NCBI GenBank assembly: GCA_964528095.1
Contig: CAZGSG010000012.1
Location: 1 to 41,133 of the forward strand
DNA from: CAZGSG01 sp964528095
GTDB taxonomy: Bacteria; Bacteroidota; Bacteroidia; Chitinophagales; Chitinophagaceae
DNA length: 41,133 nucleotides
Direction of reading: 5' to 3'
The position numbers and the translations under genes were made by a program. Positions within the stretch are counted from its first letter, which is position 1. Every line of letters starts with the position of its first letter. Shown here piece by piece: positions 33,111-41,133 of this stretch. The notes beneath the pieces were generated by a model that had not been told where the DNA came from, searched no databases, and worked only from the letters and a program-made list of their open reading frames with translations.

Positions 33111-33872
33111 TTATTCTCCAGCAGGGATCCATACCCGGTTAAACGAAGACCCGTTCTTGAAAATAAATTTCTTTTTGACCTGCTCCTGTGCTTTTACAGT
33201 ATACCAGTCATACGCATAACTATCACCACCCTGGCTTACTTTTAGCTTCCAGCAATTGATCTTACCGATAGATGGAAACCATAGTTGTTCCATCGCTTCT
33301 ACATAAACCGTGGTCGCGTATTCAAAATACCGGAGGCCCGGGTTAACCGTTCTGAAAACAAATTTCTTATGCAAACCAAGTGGAAGTGTAGCGATTAGCT
33401 CATCCGTAATTACACCGTTGTATCGGCCTGTATTCTTTTTCCTTACAATCTTTAAACTATCAGCAAATATGGTTTCATTGATAATACTGTCTGCAAAAAC
33501 CACTCTTTCCCTGTGTTTTTCAGATACAATATCCGTGAAGTATGCAACCGGCAATAAACTCTCCTTTTCACAATAACTGGAATCGGTATCAATACTATTT
33601 CCTGACTGGTATTTCTGGATGACCAGCAACAACGACCGGTCCTGGTAAGTAGTTAAACCGACGGTTCGTGTTAGCAGGGTAGCGGATTGAATAAACCCAT
33701 CTTTTGTTTCGGTAAATTGTAAATATCTTTTTTGCGAAGACTTTATTTTTTTTCCCGCATCTTTTACCTGCACTGTATCTGTATGTTCCTGCGCATTCGC
33801 AAGTGCAGGTATTATCATACCGAGAAATAAAAAAAAGAGCTCCCAGGTCTTTTTAAATGTGCTGTTCATCAC
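33111..33872 (-). CDS. Exported beta-rich protein, DUF3108-like
   Basis: A 253-residue protein with a signal peptide (KTWELFFLFLGMIIPALANAQ). The mature part resembles DUF3108/TapB-type periplasmic proteins: a long antiparallel sheet pattern, SYCEKESLLPVAYFTDI, and near the end CWKLKVSQGGDSYAYDWYTVKAQEQVKKKFIF. The assignment is tentative. It could start at either of two adjacent methionines. No operon partner is obvious. A terminator separates it from the downstream side of the outer-membrane barrel gene. Confidence 0.5.
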   Translation of the reverse strand: MMNSTFKKTWELFFLFLGMIIPALANAQEHTDTVQVKDAGKKIKSSQKRYLQFTETKDGFIQSATLLTRTVGLTTYQDRSLLLVIQKYQSGNSIDTDSSYCEKESLLPVAYFTDIVSEKHRERVVFADSIINETIFADSLKIVRKKNTGRYNGVITDELIATLPLGLHKKFVFRTVNPGLRYFEYATTVYVEAMEQLWFPSIGKINCWKLKVSQGGDSYAYDWYTVKAQEQVKKKFIFKNGSSFNRVWIPAGE

Positions 33873-33886
33873 TGTTCTTTAAAGAT

Positions 33887-33916
33887 AAAAAAAACAGGAA
33901 GTGTAGAAACACTTCC
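33887..33916 (-). terminator. Intrinsic terminator after the outer-membrane barrel gene
   Basis: On the minus strand GGAAGTGT (33909-33916) and ACACTTCC (33897-33904) form a perfect 8-bp stem with a 4-nt loop, followed after two bases by eight Ts (33887-33894). It lies 31 bp past the stop at 33947 and just before the next leftward gene starts. Confidence 0.85.
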
Positions 33917-33946
33917 CTGATATACAACTAACTGCTCGTGAGAAAA

Positions 33947-34582
33947 TCAGAAATAATAACCAAGATAAAATTCTGTATTACCACTCTTCATATCCTTGTT
34001 GATGAATGGTGGCATACCGGGCAAAGGAGATGAAGTATTCGATGATCCAAGTTTTGCCAATCCATAGGTATATCTCCCACCTATGATCAGGCCTTTCACC
34101 AGGTTAATCTCTATGCCACCCAACACTCCATAATTTAATTTGTTATAATAATCCATCAGTTTTCCATAGCCTGGCTGCGGACTACTGCTGGGGTTCTGGC
34201 TTGTGCTATCCGCATTTACTCCCAGCAGGTATGATATCTGTGCGCCTAGCTGGAACTGCAATTTTTTACCAATATTATACGTGGTCAGTTGCGGCAGGCT
34301 GATATAGTTTAACCGAACCTGCCCCTTCGCTGTTGAAGTTTTATAATCATAGCCGGTACGCAAAAAACTAAGCTCAGTACGGTATCCTACTTTAGTGGAA
34401 GGAGATGAGAAAATAAGTCCTCCCGAAAACCCTGTAATATTCGATGATTTTACCTGTCCTATTCCGGTGATTGCCGGAAAAGATGCCCCTGCCCTAAATC
34501 CTATTTTCTTTTTCTGCGCATTGTTTTGCGCCAGGATGGATAGAGGAGAAAGGACTAACAAAAGGAAGAACATTCTGCACAT
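33947..34582 (-). CDS. PorT-like outer-membrane beta-barrel protein (OMP_b-brl_2)
   Basis: A 211-residue exported protein with a signal peptide ending near AQNNAQ. Alternating hydrophobic strands follow (GFRAGASFPAITGIG, YRTELSFLRTGYDY, QFQLGAQISYLLGVNAD, NYGVLGGIEINLVKGLIIGGRYTYGLAKLG) and a terminal aromatic residue (FYLGYYF), as expected for an eight-stranded PorT-type barrel. Its size and end match the porin-like family in Bacteroidota. The role is structural or unknown. It is divergent from the LytTR regulator gene. Confidence 0.78.
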   Translation of the reverse strand: MCRMFFLLLVLSPLSILAQNNAQKKKIGFRAGASFPAITGIGQVKSSNITGFSGGLIFSSPSTKVGYRTELSFLRTGYDYKTSTAKGQVRLNYISLPQLTTYNIGKKLQFQLGAQISYLLGVNADSTSQNPSSSPQPGYGKLMDYYNKLNYGVLGGIEINLVKGLIIGGRYTYGLAKLGSSNTSSPLPGMPPFINKDMKSGNTEFYLGYYF

Positions 34583-34764
34583 AACGAACTAATTGAAAGA
34601 GCAAAATCAGTTTTTTTAGCCGCATGCAACGTTCGCTCGTCCCGGAAGGTCAAATTGGCTTACTTAAATGTTAAAAAATCTGTTTGAATTTATAAAACAG
34701 CCTGCCAAACCAGCAATGCCGGCATTTTTTGTTTGAACGGTAAAACTGAATTCACGAACTCGTT

Positions 34765-34772
34765 TATTTTTG
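34765..34772 (+). promoter_or_regulatory. Candidate -7 element (TATTTTTG) of the LytTR gene
   Basis: TATTTTTG matches TAnnTTTG exactly and lies 33 nt before the ATG at 34806. A TTTG at 34732-34735 is too far upstream (29 nt) for the usual spacing. Confidence 0.4.
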
Positions 34773-34805
34773 TTTTGCAATAAAAACCCTTATTAATTTA
34801 TCATC

Positions 34806-35567
34806 ATGACGGTTGTTATTATCGAGGACGAATCCCTGGCTGCACAATATCTTATCAAGATATTATACGAGACAGGCGAAGCTATTGACGTTATTGCTGT
34901 ACTTGATAATAAGGAAGCCGCCATCCAGTTTTTCAAAACCGACCAGGAAATCGATCTCATCTTCATGGATATTGAACTGGGTGACGGGCAGAGCTTTGAG
35001 ATATTTGAACAGCTGCAGGTGGACATACCGGTCATTTTCATTACCGCCTACCAGGAACATGCATTAAAAGCCTTTAAGCTAAACAGTATCGATTATTTGC
35101 TGAAACCGATAAGAAAAGAGGAGTTGATGAACGCACTTATAAAATACAGGAAACATCATCTCAGCAACCAGGAAGATTCCTCCGATATTGCGCGTTTCCT
35201 GCGCACGGTGCAAAAAGGAGGAGTCGAGTACAGGAACCGTTACCTGGCTAAAGCAGGCACCCGGCTTATTTCCGTAGATTCTACAGCGATCGCTTATTTC
35301 TACATAAAGGACAGGTTACAATTCGTTAAAACAAAAGACGGAAAAGACCTCATTATTGATAAGCGGATGGATGAGATCGAAACAGATATCGACCCCAGTT
35401 TATTCTTCAGGGTTAACCGTCAATTCATTGTCAACTACGATTCGATAAAAAAAGTACATACCTGGTTTAGTGGGAAAATAAAGATCGAAGTAGGGCCTGT
35501 TGCCCACGAAGAAATAATCGTAGGCAGATTAAGAGCTGGTGATTTCAAAAAATGGCTGGGTGAATGA
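34806..35567 (+). CDS. LytTR-type DNA-binding response regulator
   Basis: A 253-residue response regulator. The receiver domain (1-120) has the acidic pocket E7-D8, phospho-acceptor Asp55 (LIFMDIELGDG), Thr80 and Lys100 (LLKPI). Residues about 145-250 form the LytTR DNA-binding domain (YRNRYLAKAGTRLISVDSTAIAYFYI, FFRVNRQFIVNYDSIKKV, GRLRAGDFKKWLG). It pairs by family with LytS kinases, but no kinase is adjacent. It is read opposite to the barrel-protein gene and converges with the GNAT gene. Its partner may be one of three kinases in the window. Confidence 0.92.
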   Translation: MTVVIIEDESLAAQYLIKILYETGEAIDVIAVLDNKEAAIQFFKTDQEIDLIFMDIELGDGQSFEIFEQLQVDIPVIFITAYQEHALKAFKLNSIDYLLKPIRKEELMNALIKYRKHHLSNQEDSSDIARFLRTVQKGGVEYRNRYLAKAGTRLISVDSTAIAYFYIKDRLQFVKTKDGKDLIIDKRMDEIETDIDPSLFFRVNRQFIVNYDSIKKVHTWFSGKIKIEVGPVAHEEIIVGRLRAGDFKKWLGE

Positions 35568-35641
35568 CGGACAATCCTCGTCTGCCTTTAACATGGAGCC
35601 TGGAAAAGTTAAGATCCTCCATTTTTATTTTAATAAAACAG

Positions 35642-36118
35642 CTACTTGTTGCGATTATTCTTAAGCAGGTTGATTATCATTTCATCATCGCCATGCTCAA
35701 ATCCGAATTTTTGATAGAGCGCCTTCCCCATATTAGTCGCATGCAAACTGACTATGCAAACATCCCGACTTGCAGCCTCCTCCATGAGCTTATCAAAAAT
35801 AACTGATGCTATTCCCTGGTTTCTGAAGTCGCTTATGGTATAAATGTTCATAATGTAAGCTCTTCTTTCGTTTAATGCGGTAAAGCTGGGCGGATAGCTA
35901 TGAAAGCAGATGCCTCCTGTTGCCACAATCTTAGCTTCATCTGTTGCGAGCCAGTTAATATAGTCACCCACGGTCAGATGTTTTTCGAAATATTTCTTCA
36001 GTTCAACTGCCAGTAAATTTTCGTCAGAAACATGTTCGTTGGATACTTCCTTTAAAAATTTAATCCTCAGTCTTACCAGGTCGGTAATATCATCATAATT
36101 CGCGATTCTGTATTTCAT
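35642..36118 (-). CDS. GNAT-family N-acetyltransferase
   Basis: The longest frame opens at 36190. I take the ATG at 36116-36118 (MKYRIANYDDITDLVRLRIKFL, 158 residues), since the family begins with this strand-helix block. Acetyl-CoA-binding motif A reads RAYIMNIYTISDFRNQGIASVIFDKL (R/QxxGxG/A form: RNQGIA), and LHATNMGKALYQKFGFE is the typical end. The substrate is unknown. It is cytosolic and monocistronic by position, 74 bp from the LytTR stop. Confidence 0.85.
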   Translation of the reverse strand: MKYRIANYDDITDLVRLRIKFLKEVSNEHVSDENLLAVELKKYFEKHLTVGDYINWLATDEAKIVATGGICFHSYPPSFTALNERRAYIMNIYTISDFRNQGIASVIFDKLMEEAASRDVCIVSLHATNMGKALYQKFGFEHGDDEMIINLLKNNRNK

Positions 36119-36262
36119 GTATTTAATTAAATATCTTAACAACCGCCTGACCTGTAACAGGCAGCTTTTTTCTCTTTTAAAAATACACAAGAGCTTTTAC
36201 ATTGCTCTGTAAATGGCCGCATACTTACAAAGAATTTATCTATTTGTTCCCGTCCCGGTATT

Positions 36263-36291
36263 AAAAAAGGGCTGCCCTGATAGGGCAGCCC
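36263..36291 (-). terminator. Strong intrinsic terminator of the SusC/SusD operon
   Basis: The minus strand reads GGGCTGCCC (36283-36291) loop TATCA GGGCAGCCC (36269-36277), a perfect 9-bp stem, directly followed by six Ts (36263-36268). It begins 22 bp past the last gene (stop at 36314). Confidence 0.92.
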
Positions 36292-36313
36292 AACCAAACA
36301 TACCTGCAAATTA

Positions 36314-37270
36314 TTAATCTCTTGCTCTCAGGTAAGACAATGTATCATAAATGAAGAGATCAGGTCTTCCATTCTGTTTTAATATATAAGCCGCATAGAT
36401 AGTCCTGGTAGCCGGATCATAGCGACTGGTAGTTATCGCCGGGTTCAACAATAAAACCCTTCCTCTTCCATCATCAGGTGTAGTGTTAGTTACATCTGTC
36501 AACTGATCAGTAGTGGTATTAAATATAAACAACGGCGTAGTGGCGCCAAAGCCTGTAGTTCCGGTAATCGTTCCAACACCACCGGTAAAAGCTGGCTGCA
36601 AGCCCTGGTCGGATGTCCTGTGTGTATCAAAGAACGCTATGGATGTAGCATTGACAGTAGGCATTTCTATTTCCCCGAAATTGCCAGAAATGCCATCCGC
36701 AATAGTATATGCCGCCCAGCCATCTGTTCTTATCCGGAGATTGTATACTCCATCATATTTGTTTTTGATCGGAATGGCCACCACCAGGTTTTTTTGGTTT
36801 TCCACAATAGTATATCCTCCGTCCACTGCTGAAATAGTAAATCCTATTCCATAAGTGAGCAATGGATTCAGGTTATTTGAATTATTCAGGGTAATAGACA
36901 GCGCTTCGGAAAACTTCTGTCCGGCAGGAATTGTTACCTGCAGGGAATTAACAGTAAACGCGCTTGCAGGCACAACCGTTAGCCCTTCTGCTGTTACAAG
37001 TGTATTATTGAGTACCAATGTAACATGCACATCTGCGGTTGCAGCTCCTGCCTGTTCCAACGTGATGACTGGACCATCTAATACGATTGGTGTGGCAGCC
37101 GCTGTAATAGCCGATATAACAGGACTATGCTGTGACTGGGGAAAGCTGACTCCCTTTACTTCTTTGATATTGATACCATATTTATTATCCTCATAGCCTT
37201 TATCTTTTAAACATCCGCTATTGACAAATAATAAGCTGGCTGAAAATATTCCTATGAATGCTTTTTTCAT
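36314..37270 (-). CDS. DUF1735/BT_3987-type lipoprotein of a SusCD locus
   Basis: A 318-residue lipoprotein: the lipobox VNSGC puts the lipidated cysteine at residue 20, and the acidic stretch LKDKGYED is like the surface-export signal of Bacteroidota lipoproteins. Residues about 55-170 match the DUF1735 module (VHVTLVLNN, then FTVNSLQVTIPAGQKFSEALSITLNN), typical of proteins beside SusD. A C-terminal beta domain holds GVYNLRIRT and YDPATRTIYAAYI. It probably contributes to glycan or peptide binding outside the cell. It is 18 bp after susD and followed by the operon terminator. Confidence 0.85.
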   Translation of the reverse strand: MKKAFIGIFSASLLFVNSGCLKDKGYEDNKYGINIKEVKGVSFPQSQHSPVISAITAAATPIVLDGPVITLEQAGAATADVHVTLVLNNTLVTAEGLTVVPASAFTVNSLQVTIPAGQKFSEALSITLNNSNNLNPLLTYGIGFTISAVDGGYTIVENQKNLVVAIPIKNKYDGVYNLRIRTDGWAAYTIADGISGNFGEIEMPTVNATSIAFFDTHRTSDQGLQPAFTGGVGTITGTTGFGATTPLFIFNTTTDQLTDVTNTTPDDGRGRVLLLNPAITTSRYDPATRTIYAAYILKQNGRPDLFIYDTLSYLRARD

Positions 37271-37288
37271 TACTGGTTATTTTTTGAT

Positions 37289-38860
37289 TTAATTTAAATC
37301 CCAGAATACTTTTCCGGTGAATACATTGATCGCCCCTTCTGCAGCCACATTGGTTGCATTGTAGTTATATTCGTTTTGAGGGTAAAATAACCGGCGTGGT
37401 ATCCTGGTAGCGGTATTGCCCGGATCAATAGAAATAGGGGGACCAGGATCAAATCCGATTGCTGCACCTAATACAAAATCAGATCTCCTGTAGTCAGACC
37501 ACAATTCAAAGGGCGCAATATTGTTTAACGCAAACCATTTTTGGGAAAGGATCGTGTAGTGACCACCCCCTGGCTGACCAGGAATAAGTGAAGGCGCGTC
37601 ATAATCCACATCAGGATAACCCGCATTGGTTGTTATATACGTATCAGCCTGTGTTGCCGTTAAACCCAGCCATACAAAAGATTCCCTAATAGCCGCGGTC
37701 AGTCTCGCTTTTGCAGTAGCACCTGTTGTCAGGATCCCTAACTGTCTTGCTTCCGCCTGTAAGAACATGCTTTCAACACTGGTCAAGATCCATGCGCGTG
37801 AAGCCGCTCCATTTGGAATCAGACCAGGACCCCTCACAGTAGAAAGATTAGCACCATCATGCTGTGGATCTCCATCCGATGGTCTTCCAAATGGAGTACC
37901 GGCATGTCCACCGGCAGGAGCTACATAAAAGCGACTAATGCGTGGATCCGCATTCCCACCATAGTAATCAATCGCATACTCGTTCGCCCTGTATATTTCA
38001 CCGCGTTGGGTACCTGATTCGTTTTCCACAAAATCGCGATAAAAAGGGTTTGGTTTGGTAGTGCTAAAGCCAGGATTCAATTCTGCGCTCTCACCATTAC
38101 CCAGGAAACCATCTGTTGTGATCTTGGACATCTGCTCGGCAATATTAAAACCAGGAGCCACCTGAATGGTTGATAGACCATTGTGCAGGTGTACCAGCAT
38201 TCTCAAACGTAATGTATTGGCCAATTTCTTCCACAATACCGCACTGCCGTGATACACGAGATCGCTGGTGGCCAGATCCGGGTTGTTGGTGGCGAGTAAT
38301 GCGGCAGGATCATTCAACAACGCGATAGCCGTATCCAATTGTTTGAAAAGATCAGTGTAGATGTCCTGGCCCTTGTCATATTTAGGCGTTTTTATTTTTG
38401 TGCCATTAAACGCTTCGGTATAGGGTACGTTATTGTAAACGTCAACCAGGATCTGAAAATCATGCGCTTTCATGATACGACCAACTGCCTCATAAAAACC
38501 AGCATTGGAAGCTTCCGCTCTTTTTTGCATGAGATTGTAGTTGGCCAGGTTGGCATACAGGTCATTCCAGATAACCACTTCAAAGTCGTTGGTAAACCGG
38601 TATGTTTCTATTTCATTAAGCGATTGGTATGTTCCGTTTCTTGCCCAATGCCCCAACCACATATTTAATGCGCGCCAGTCAGCGTCTACCAGTTTACTGG
38701 TATTCTGTAAGGCGGCAGCCAGCATGGTGGATGGAAGAACCGTCGCTTCCGTAATATCATCCGGATTAGTGTTGATATCGAAGCGGTCTTTTTTACAACT
38801 GCCCGCAGTAAATAATAACGCCGCGAGCGCTGAGGTATATAGTATTTGTTTAAACTTCAT
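37289..38860 (-). CDS. SusD/RagB-family nutrient-binding lipoprotein
   Basis: A 523-residue SusD-like protein. The lipobox FTAGSC places the lipidated cysteine at 22, followed by KKDRFDINTNP, the classic start of the SusD/RagB-2 subfamily. Tetratricopeptide-like helices continue (MLAAALQNTSKL, WNDLYANLANYNLMQKRAEAS, VGRIMKAHDFQILVDVYNNVPYTEAF). The C-terminal region has LTSVESMFLQAEA and the YYPQNEY-like RRLFYPQNEYNYNA. It lids the SusC channel and captures substrate at the surface. The ligand is not readable. It begins 18 bp after susC. Confidence 0.94.
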   Translation of the reverse strand: MKFKQILYTSALAALLFTAGSCKKDRFDINTNPDDITEATVLPSTMLAAALQNTSKLVDADWRALNMWLGHWARNGTYQSLNEIETYRFTNDFEVVIWNDLYANLANYNLMQKRAEASNAGFYEAVGRIMKAHDFQILVDVYNNVPYTEAFNGTKIKTPKYDKGQDIYTDLFKQLDTAIALLNDPAALLATNNPDLATSDLVYHGSAVLWKKLANTLRLRMLVHLHNGLSTIQVAPGFNIAEQMSKITTDGFLGNGESAELNPGFSTTKPNPFYRDFVENESGTQRGEIYRANEYAIDYYGGNADPRISRFYVAPAGGHAGTPFGRPSDGDPQHDGANLSTVRGPGLIPNGAASRAWILTSVESMFLQAEARQLGILTTGATAKARLTAAIRESFVWLGLTATQADTYITTNAGYPDVDYDAPSLIPGQPGGGHYTILSQKWFALNNIAPFELWSDYRRSDFVLGAAIGFDPGPPISIDPGNTATRIPRRLFYPQNEYNYNATNVAAEGAINVFTGKVFWDLN

Positions 38861-38878
38861 AATGCTATTAGTTAAATA

Positions 38879-41133
38879 TTAAAATCTCAATTGCAGGTTG
38901 GCTCCGAAAATTCTTGTTGGCGGCATATTATACGCCGTACTGCGTCCAACCGCGTTGCCTGTATATGCTGCATTGCCATTTCCAGAAAATTCAGGATCTG
39001 TCCACATATTGGATTTTGGTACGAACATGAATAAATTTCTGCCATTGATACCGATAGTAGCACCTTTAATAACACGGCTTAGTCCTGATCCAAGTACTTT
39101 CACAGGTATTTCATATGAAAGAGAAACCTCCCTGATCTTCCAGAACGAACCATCAGCCAGGTAGTTAGAGCTTACGCCTGTATTCAGGTCACTATTCCAG
39201 AAAAAGCGACCGTATTGTTCCGTGTAAACATTTGTATTCTCCACATATTTACCAGTACCATCATCATATACCGAGTTAGGAAAAACAAACGCGCGACGAT
39301 CATTTTGTCCGCTACGTTGTGATATCCCGTTATCGTCCATATAACTACCCAATATATCAGCCAGTATCTGGTTGCCTCCACGGTAATCAGCTACCGCGGT
39401 AAAGCTTAGTCCTTTCCAGTTCACATTAAGTGATAAGCCCAGTAAATGCTTCGGCATTGTATTACCAAACATGGTCAGGTTCGGATTAGCGGTTGGCATA
39501 CCGGTAACCCTGTCTACGATCACACGGCCCTGATCATCCCGTACATAATCAGTCAGTTTAAATTTATAAGCCGATTGACCTACAATGATGAAGTTTCCGT
39601 TACCAATACCCAATTCATCCACGCCATCCACTAATGAAGAAACTTCATTTGACTGGTTTGTGTAGTTTGCTTTGAAATCAATAGTAACATCATTGATCTT
39701 TACTAACGGGGTCAGTTTAAGATCCAGCTCCAACCCTTTATTGGTGAATGATGCCGCATTGGCTCTTGCAGTAGTATAACCAGTAGAGGTAGACATAGCT
39801 ACGTCGATCACCTGGTCTGTATTGTCCTGGCTATAGTAAGTAGCTTCCAGGTTGATCCTGTTTTTCAGGAAACCCAGTTCGATACCAACTTCTTTGTTTG
39901 TTACAAACTCTGGTTTGTAGGTATCTGCCACGGTGAGTGTAGTAGCCTGGTAACCCAGGATGCTACCATACGGGAAGAAAGTACCGTTTTCAAATGTATT
40001 TTCAAACGCGTAGGCAGGAAGGTTTACATTACCTGTCTTGGATATCGCTCCTCTCAATTTGGCATAGCTTATCAGTTTGCTGTTTTTAAGCGCCGGTATT
40101 GCCTGGTTCAATAATATAGAAGTACTCACGCCTGGATAAAAGAAAGCGATATCTGATTTTTTGAAAGGTTTCGCCGGGTTAACCAGGCGGCTATCAATGT
40201 CATAACTGGCAGTAGCCTCAAGAAATGCCCAGTTATTAAAATCAAAGCTGAATCTACCGAAATAACGTTCTAATCTTCTTTTAATATTCTCTACCTCTGC
40301 AGCTACTTCACCCCTTCTTGCCGCAATGCTATAAAGCGTTGAGGTGCCAAGATTATTACTACCAGCATTCATCATACGTGTTCCTGCCTCCGTATAAGAT
40401 TGGCCCAGCAATAAGGATACGCCAAACTGTTCGAACCGTTTGTTCATGTTTGCGAAAATCTCGGATGTAAATCTTGTAGAATAAGTAGACGCGTTAGTAA
40501 CCGCAGCAGTTATACTGGTACTTCCGGCTGAGCGCAGTGTGCGGTGATAAGGCGAATAAGAAAAAGCACCGCGGGTCCTTTTTGAATCGCCATTGGTAAG
40601 AGCAATACCTGCGCGGTAAGTAAACGTCAACCAGGATGCCGCTTTAAAATTAAGCTCGCCATTACCGAAAAGGTCATCTATTCTTCCTGCCTCCCGGTAA
40701 TTATCCTTAGCGAAATAAGGCGTTTTTCCATTTTCATCAAGATAAGTAGTGAAATAGCCATTAGGACTTGCAAAATAATCATTTCTCCAGTCCTTGAAAC
40801 GTGAGAGATCAATCTGCCCTGGGCTACTCGTTACTCCATAATAAACGGCGGAATTGTTATAAGTTATATTGTATTGGGAGTTTGTATACCGTAAATTAAA
40901 CCCGGCTTTAAACTTACCATATTCACGATCAGCTCTCAGCGTAATTGCCTTTCTGGTATTCTCATCACCACCCAATGTACCTTTGATCTTTACATTCTGA
41001 ATACTCAAATAAAAATCACCGGTTTGATAAGATGCATCTGTCTGGTTGGTAACACCGGTCTCAAAGAAATTCTTACGTCCATTCTTATTATAAGAATAAG
41101 GCAACATCAACTTTTCTCCGTTAGGACCCGGCT
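38879..41133 (-). CDS. SusC/RagA TonB-dependent outer-membrane transporter (5' end cut by window)
   Basis: The frame stays open to the window edge (PGPNGEKL before LMLPYSYNKN), so this is the C-terminal 750 or so residues of a SusC-family protein that normally has about 1000. Only the beta-barrel is present: repeated strand pairs such as WLTFTYRAGIALTNG, INLEATYYSQDNTDQVID and TIDFKANYTNQ, and the C-terminal end MPPTRIFGANLQLRF with terminal phenylalanine. The plug, TonB box and carboxypeptidase-like N-terminus lie outside. With SusD and the DUF1735 lipoprotein it forms an uptake complex. An internal TTG near 41110 is not the start. Confidence 0.93.
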   Translation of the reverse strand, partial: PGPNGEKLMLPYSYNKNGRKNFFETGVTNQTDASYQTGDFYLSIQNVKIKGTLGGDENTRKAITLRADREYGKFKAGFNLRYTNSQYNITYNNSAVYYGVTSSPGQIDLSRFKDWRNDYFASPNGYFTTYLDENGKTPYFAKDNYREAGRIDDLFGNGELNFKAASWLTFTYRAGIALTNGDSKRTRGAFSYSPYHRTLRSAGSTSITAAVTNASTYSTRFTSEIFANMNKRFEQFGVSLLLGQSYTEAGTRMMNAGSNNLGTSTLYSIAARRGEVAAEVENIKRRLERYFGRFSFDFNNWAFLEATASYDIDSRLVNPAKPFKKSDIAFFYPGVSTSILLNQAIPALKNSKLISYAKLRGAISKTGNVNLPAYAFENTFENGTFFPYGSILGYQATTLTVADTYKPEFVTNKEVGIELGFLKNRINLEATYYSQDNTDQVIDVAMSTSTGYTTARANAASFTNKGLELDLKLTPLVKINDVTIDFKANYTNQSNEVSSLVDGVDELGIGNGNFIIVGQSAYKFKLTDYVRDDQGRVIVDRVTGMPTANPNLTMFGNTMPKHLLGLSLNVNWKGLSFTAVADYRGGNQILADILGSYMDDNGISQRSGQNDRRAFVFPNSVYDDGTGKYVENTNVYTEQYGRFFWNSDLNTGVSSNYLADGSFWKIREVSLSYEIPVKVLGSGLSRVIKGATIGINGRNLFMFVPKSNMWTDPEFSGNGNAAYTGNAVGRSTAYNMPPTRIFGANLQLRF

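Noticed and set aside
35564..35806. An 80-codon frame directly after the LytTR gene
   Set aside because: Most of it lies antisense to the GNAT gene, and the sequence shows no domain. The 4-nt overlap with the LytTR stop alone is not enough support.
41105..41110. ATG/TTG near 41110 as the start of the SusC-like protein
   Set aside because: The frame continues open to the edge, and the protein would lack plug, TonB box and signal peptide. It is a window truncation.

Overview
The window reads as chromosomal DNA of a member of the Bacteroidota, most likely Chitinophagia/Chitinophagaceae. This rests on a C-terminal type IX secretion (T9SS) sorting domain, a SusC/SusD pair with a DUF1735-type lipoprotein, LytS-type kinases with a LytTR response regulator, a two-component-regulator propeller protein, a complete SUF operon, and promoters with the Bacteroidota -7 element TAnnTTTG. 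No rRNA, tRNA, phage, transposase or CRISPR was seen. The first 225 bases are the tail of an unrecognised gene, and the last gene (SusC-like) runs off the right edge.

Layout. 1-3.5 kb: partial unknown gene, then a 1053-residue secreted protein with about 14 GloVer-type repeats and a T9SS tail. 3.5-5.3 kb: a solitary DUF234-type ATPase preceded by a striking promoter array of four AGCCAAAT half-sites, spaced exactly 26 bp apart and alternating in orientation. 5.3-10.4 kb: leftward genes for a SAM methyltransferase, a large FAD/Fe-S dehydrogenase (D-lactate or D-2-hydroxyglutarate type), a DUF6624 protein and an NTF2-like protein. 10.7-16 kb: signalling, with a propeller sensor whose kinase ATP site looks eroded, facing an overlapping pair of LytS-type kinases of which one also looks degenerate. 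16.2-21.6 kb: MFS transporter, a YiaK-type Ldh-family reductase in the opposite direction, an unknown exported protein, an NmrA-type oxidoreductase, and a SWIB-domain protein with a histone-H1-like lysine tail. 21.7-23 kb: M23-type protein and a 395-bp gap holding a perfect 36-bp inverted repeat. 23-29.4 kb: the iron-sulfur assembly operon sufB-C-D-S-E-DUF59 followed by an Rrf2 regulator. 29.5-36.1 kb: secreted or outer-membrane proteins of poorly known role, a third LytS kinase, a LytTR regulator without an adjacent kinase, and a GNAT acetyltransferase. 36.2-41.1 kb: a leftward SusC-SusD-DUF1735 nutrient-uptake operon closed by a strong intrinsic terminator.

How the genes fit together. The SUF operon is the clearest unit: SufS/SufE mobilise sulfur, SufBCD is the scaffold, the DUF59 protein supports maturation, and the Rrf2 protein with three cysteines is a plausible Fe-S-sensing regulator. 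The SusCD locus is an outer-membrane uptake system with unknown ligand. Three LytS-like kinases and one propeller kinase share the window with a single LytTR regulator, so any pairing is speculative. At least three intergenic regions carry related AT-rich inverted-repeat elements just after stop codons of leftward genes. The most original signals are the 26-bp-phased operator/promoter array before the ATPase, the intergenic repeat families, and the pairing of canonical and degenerate kinases.
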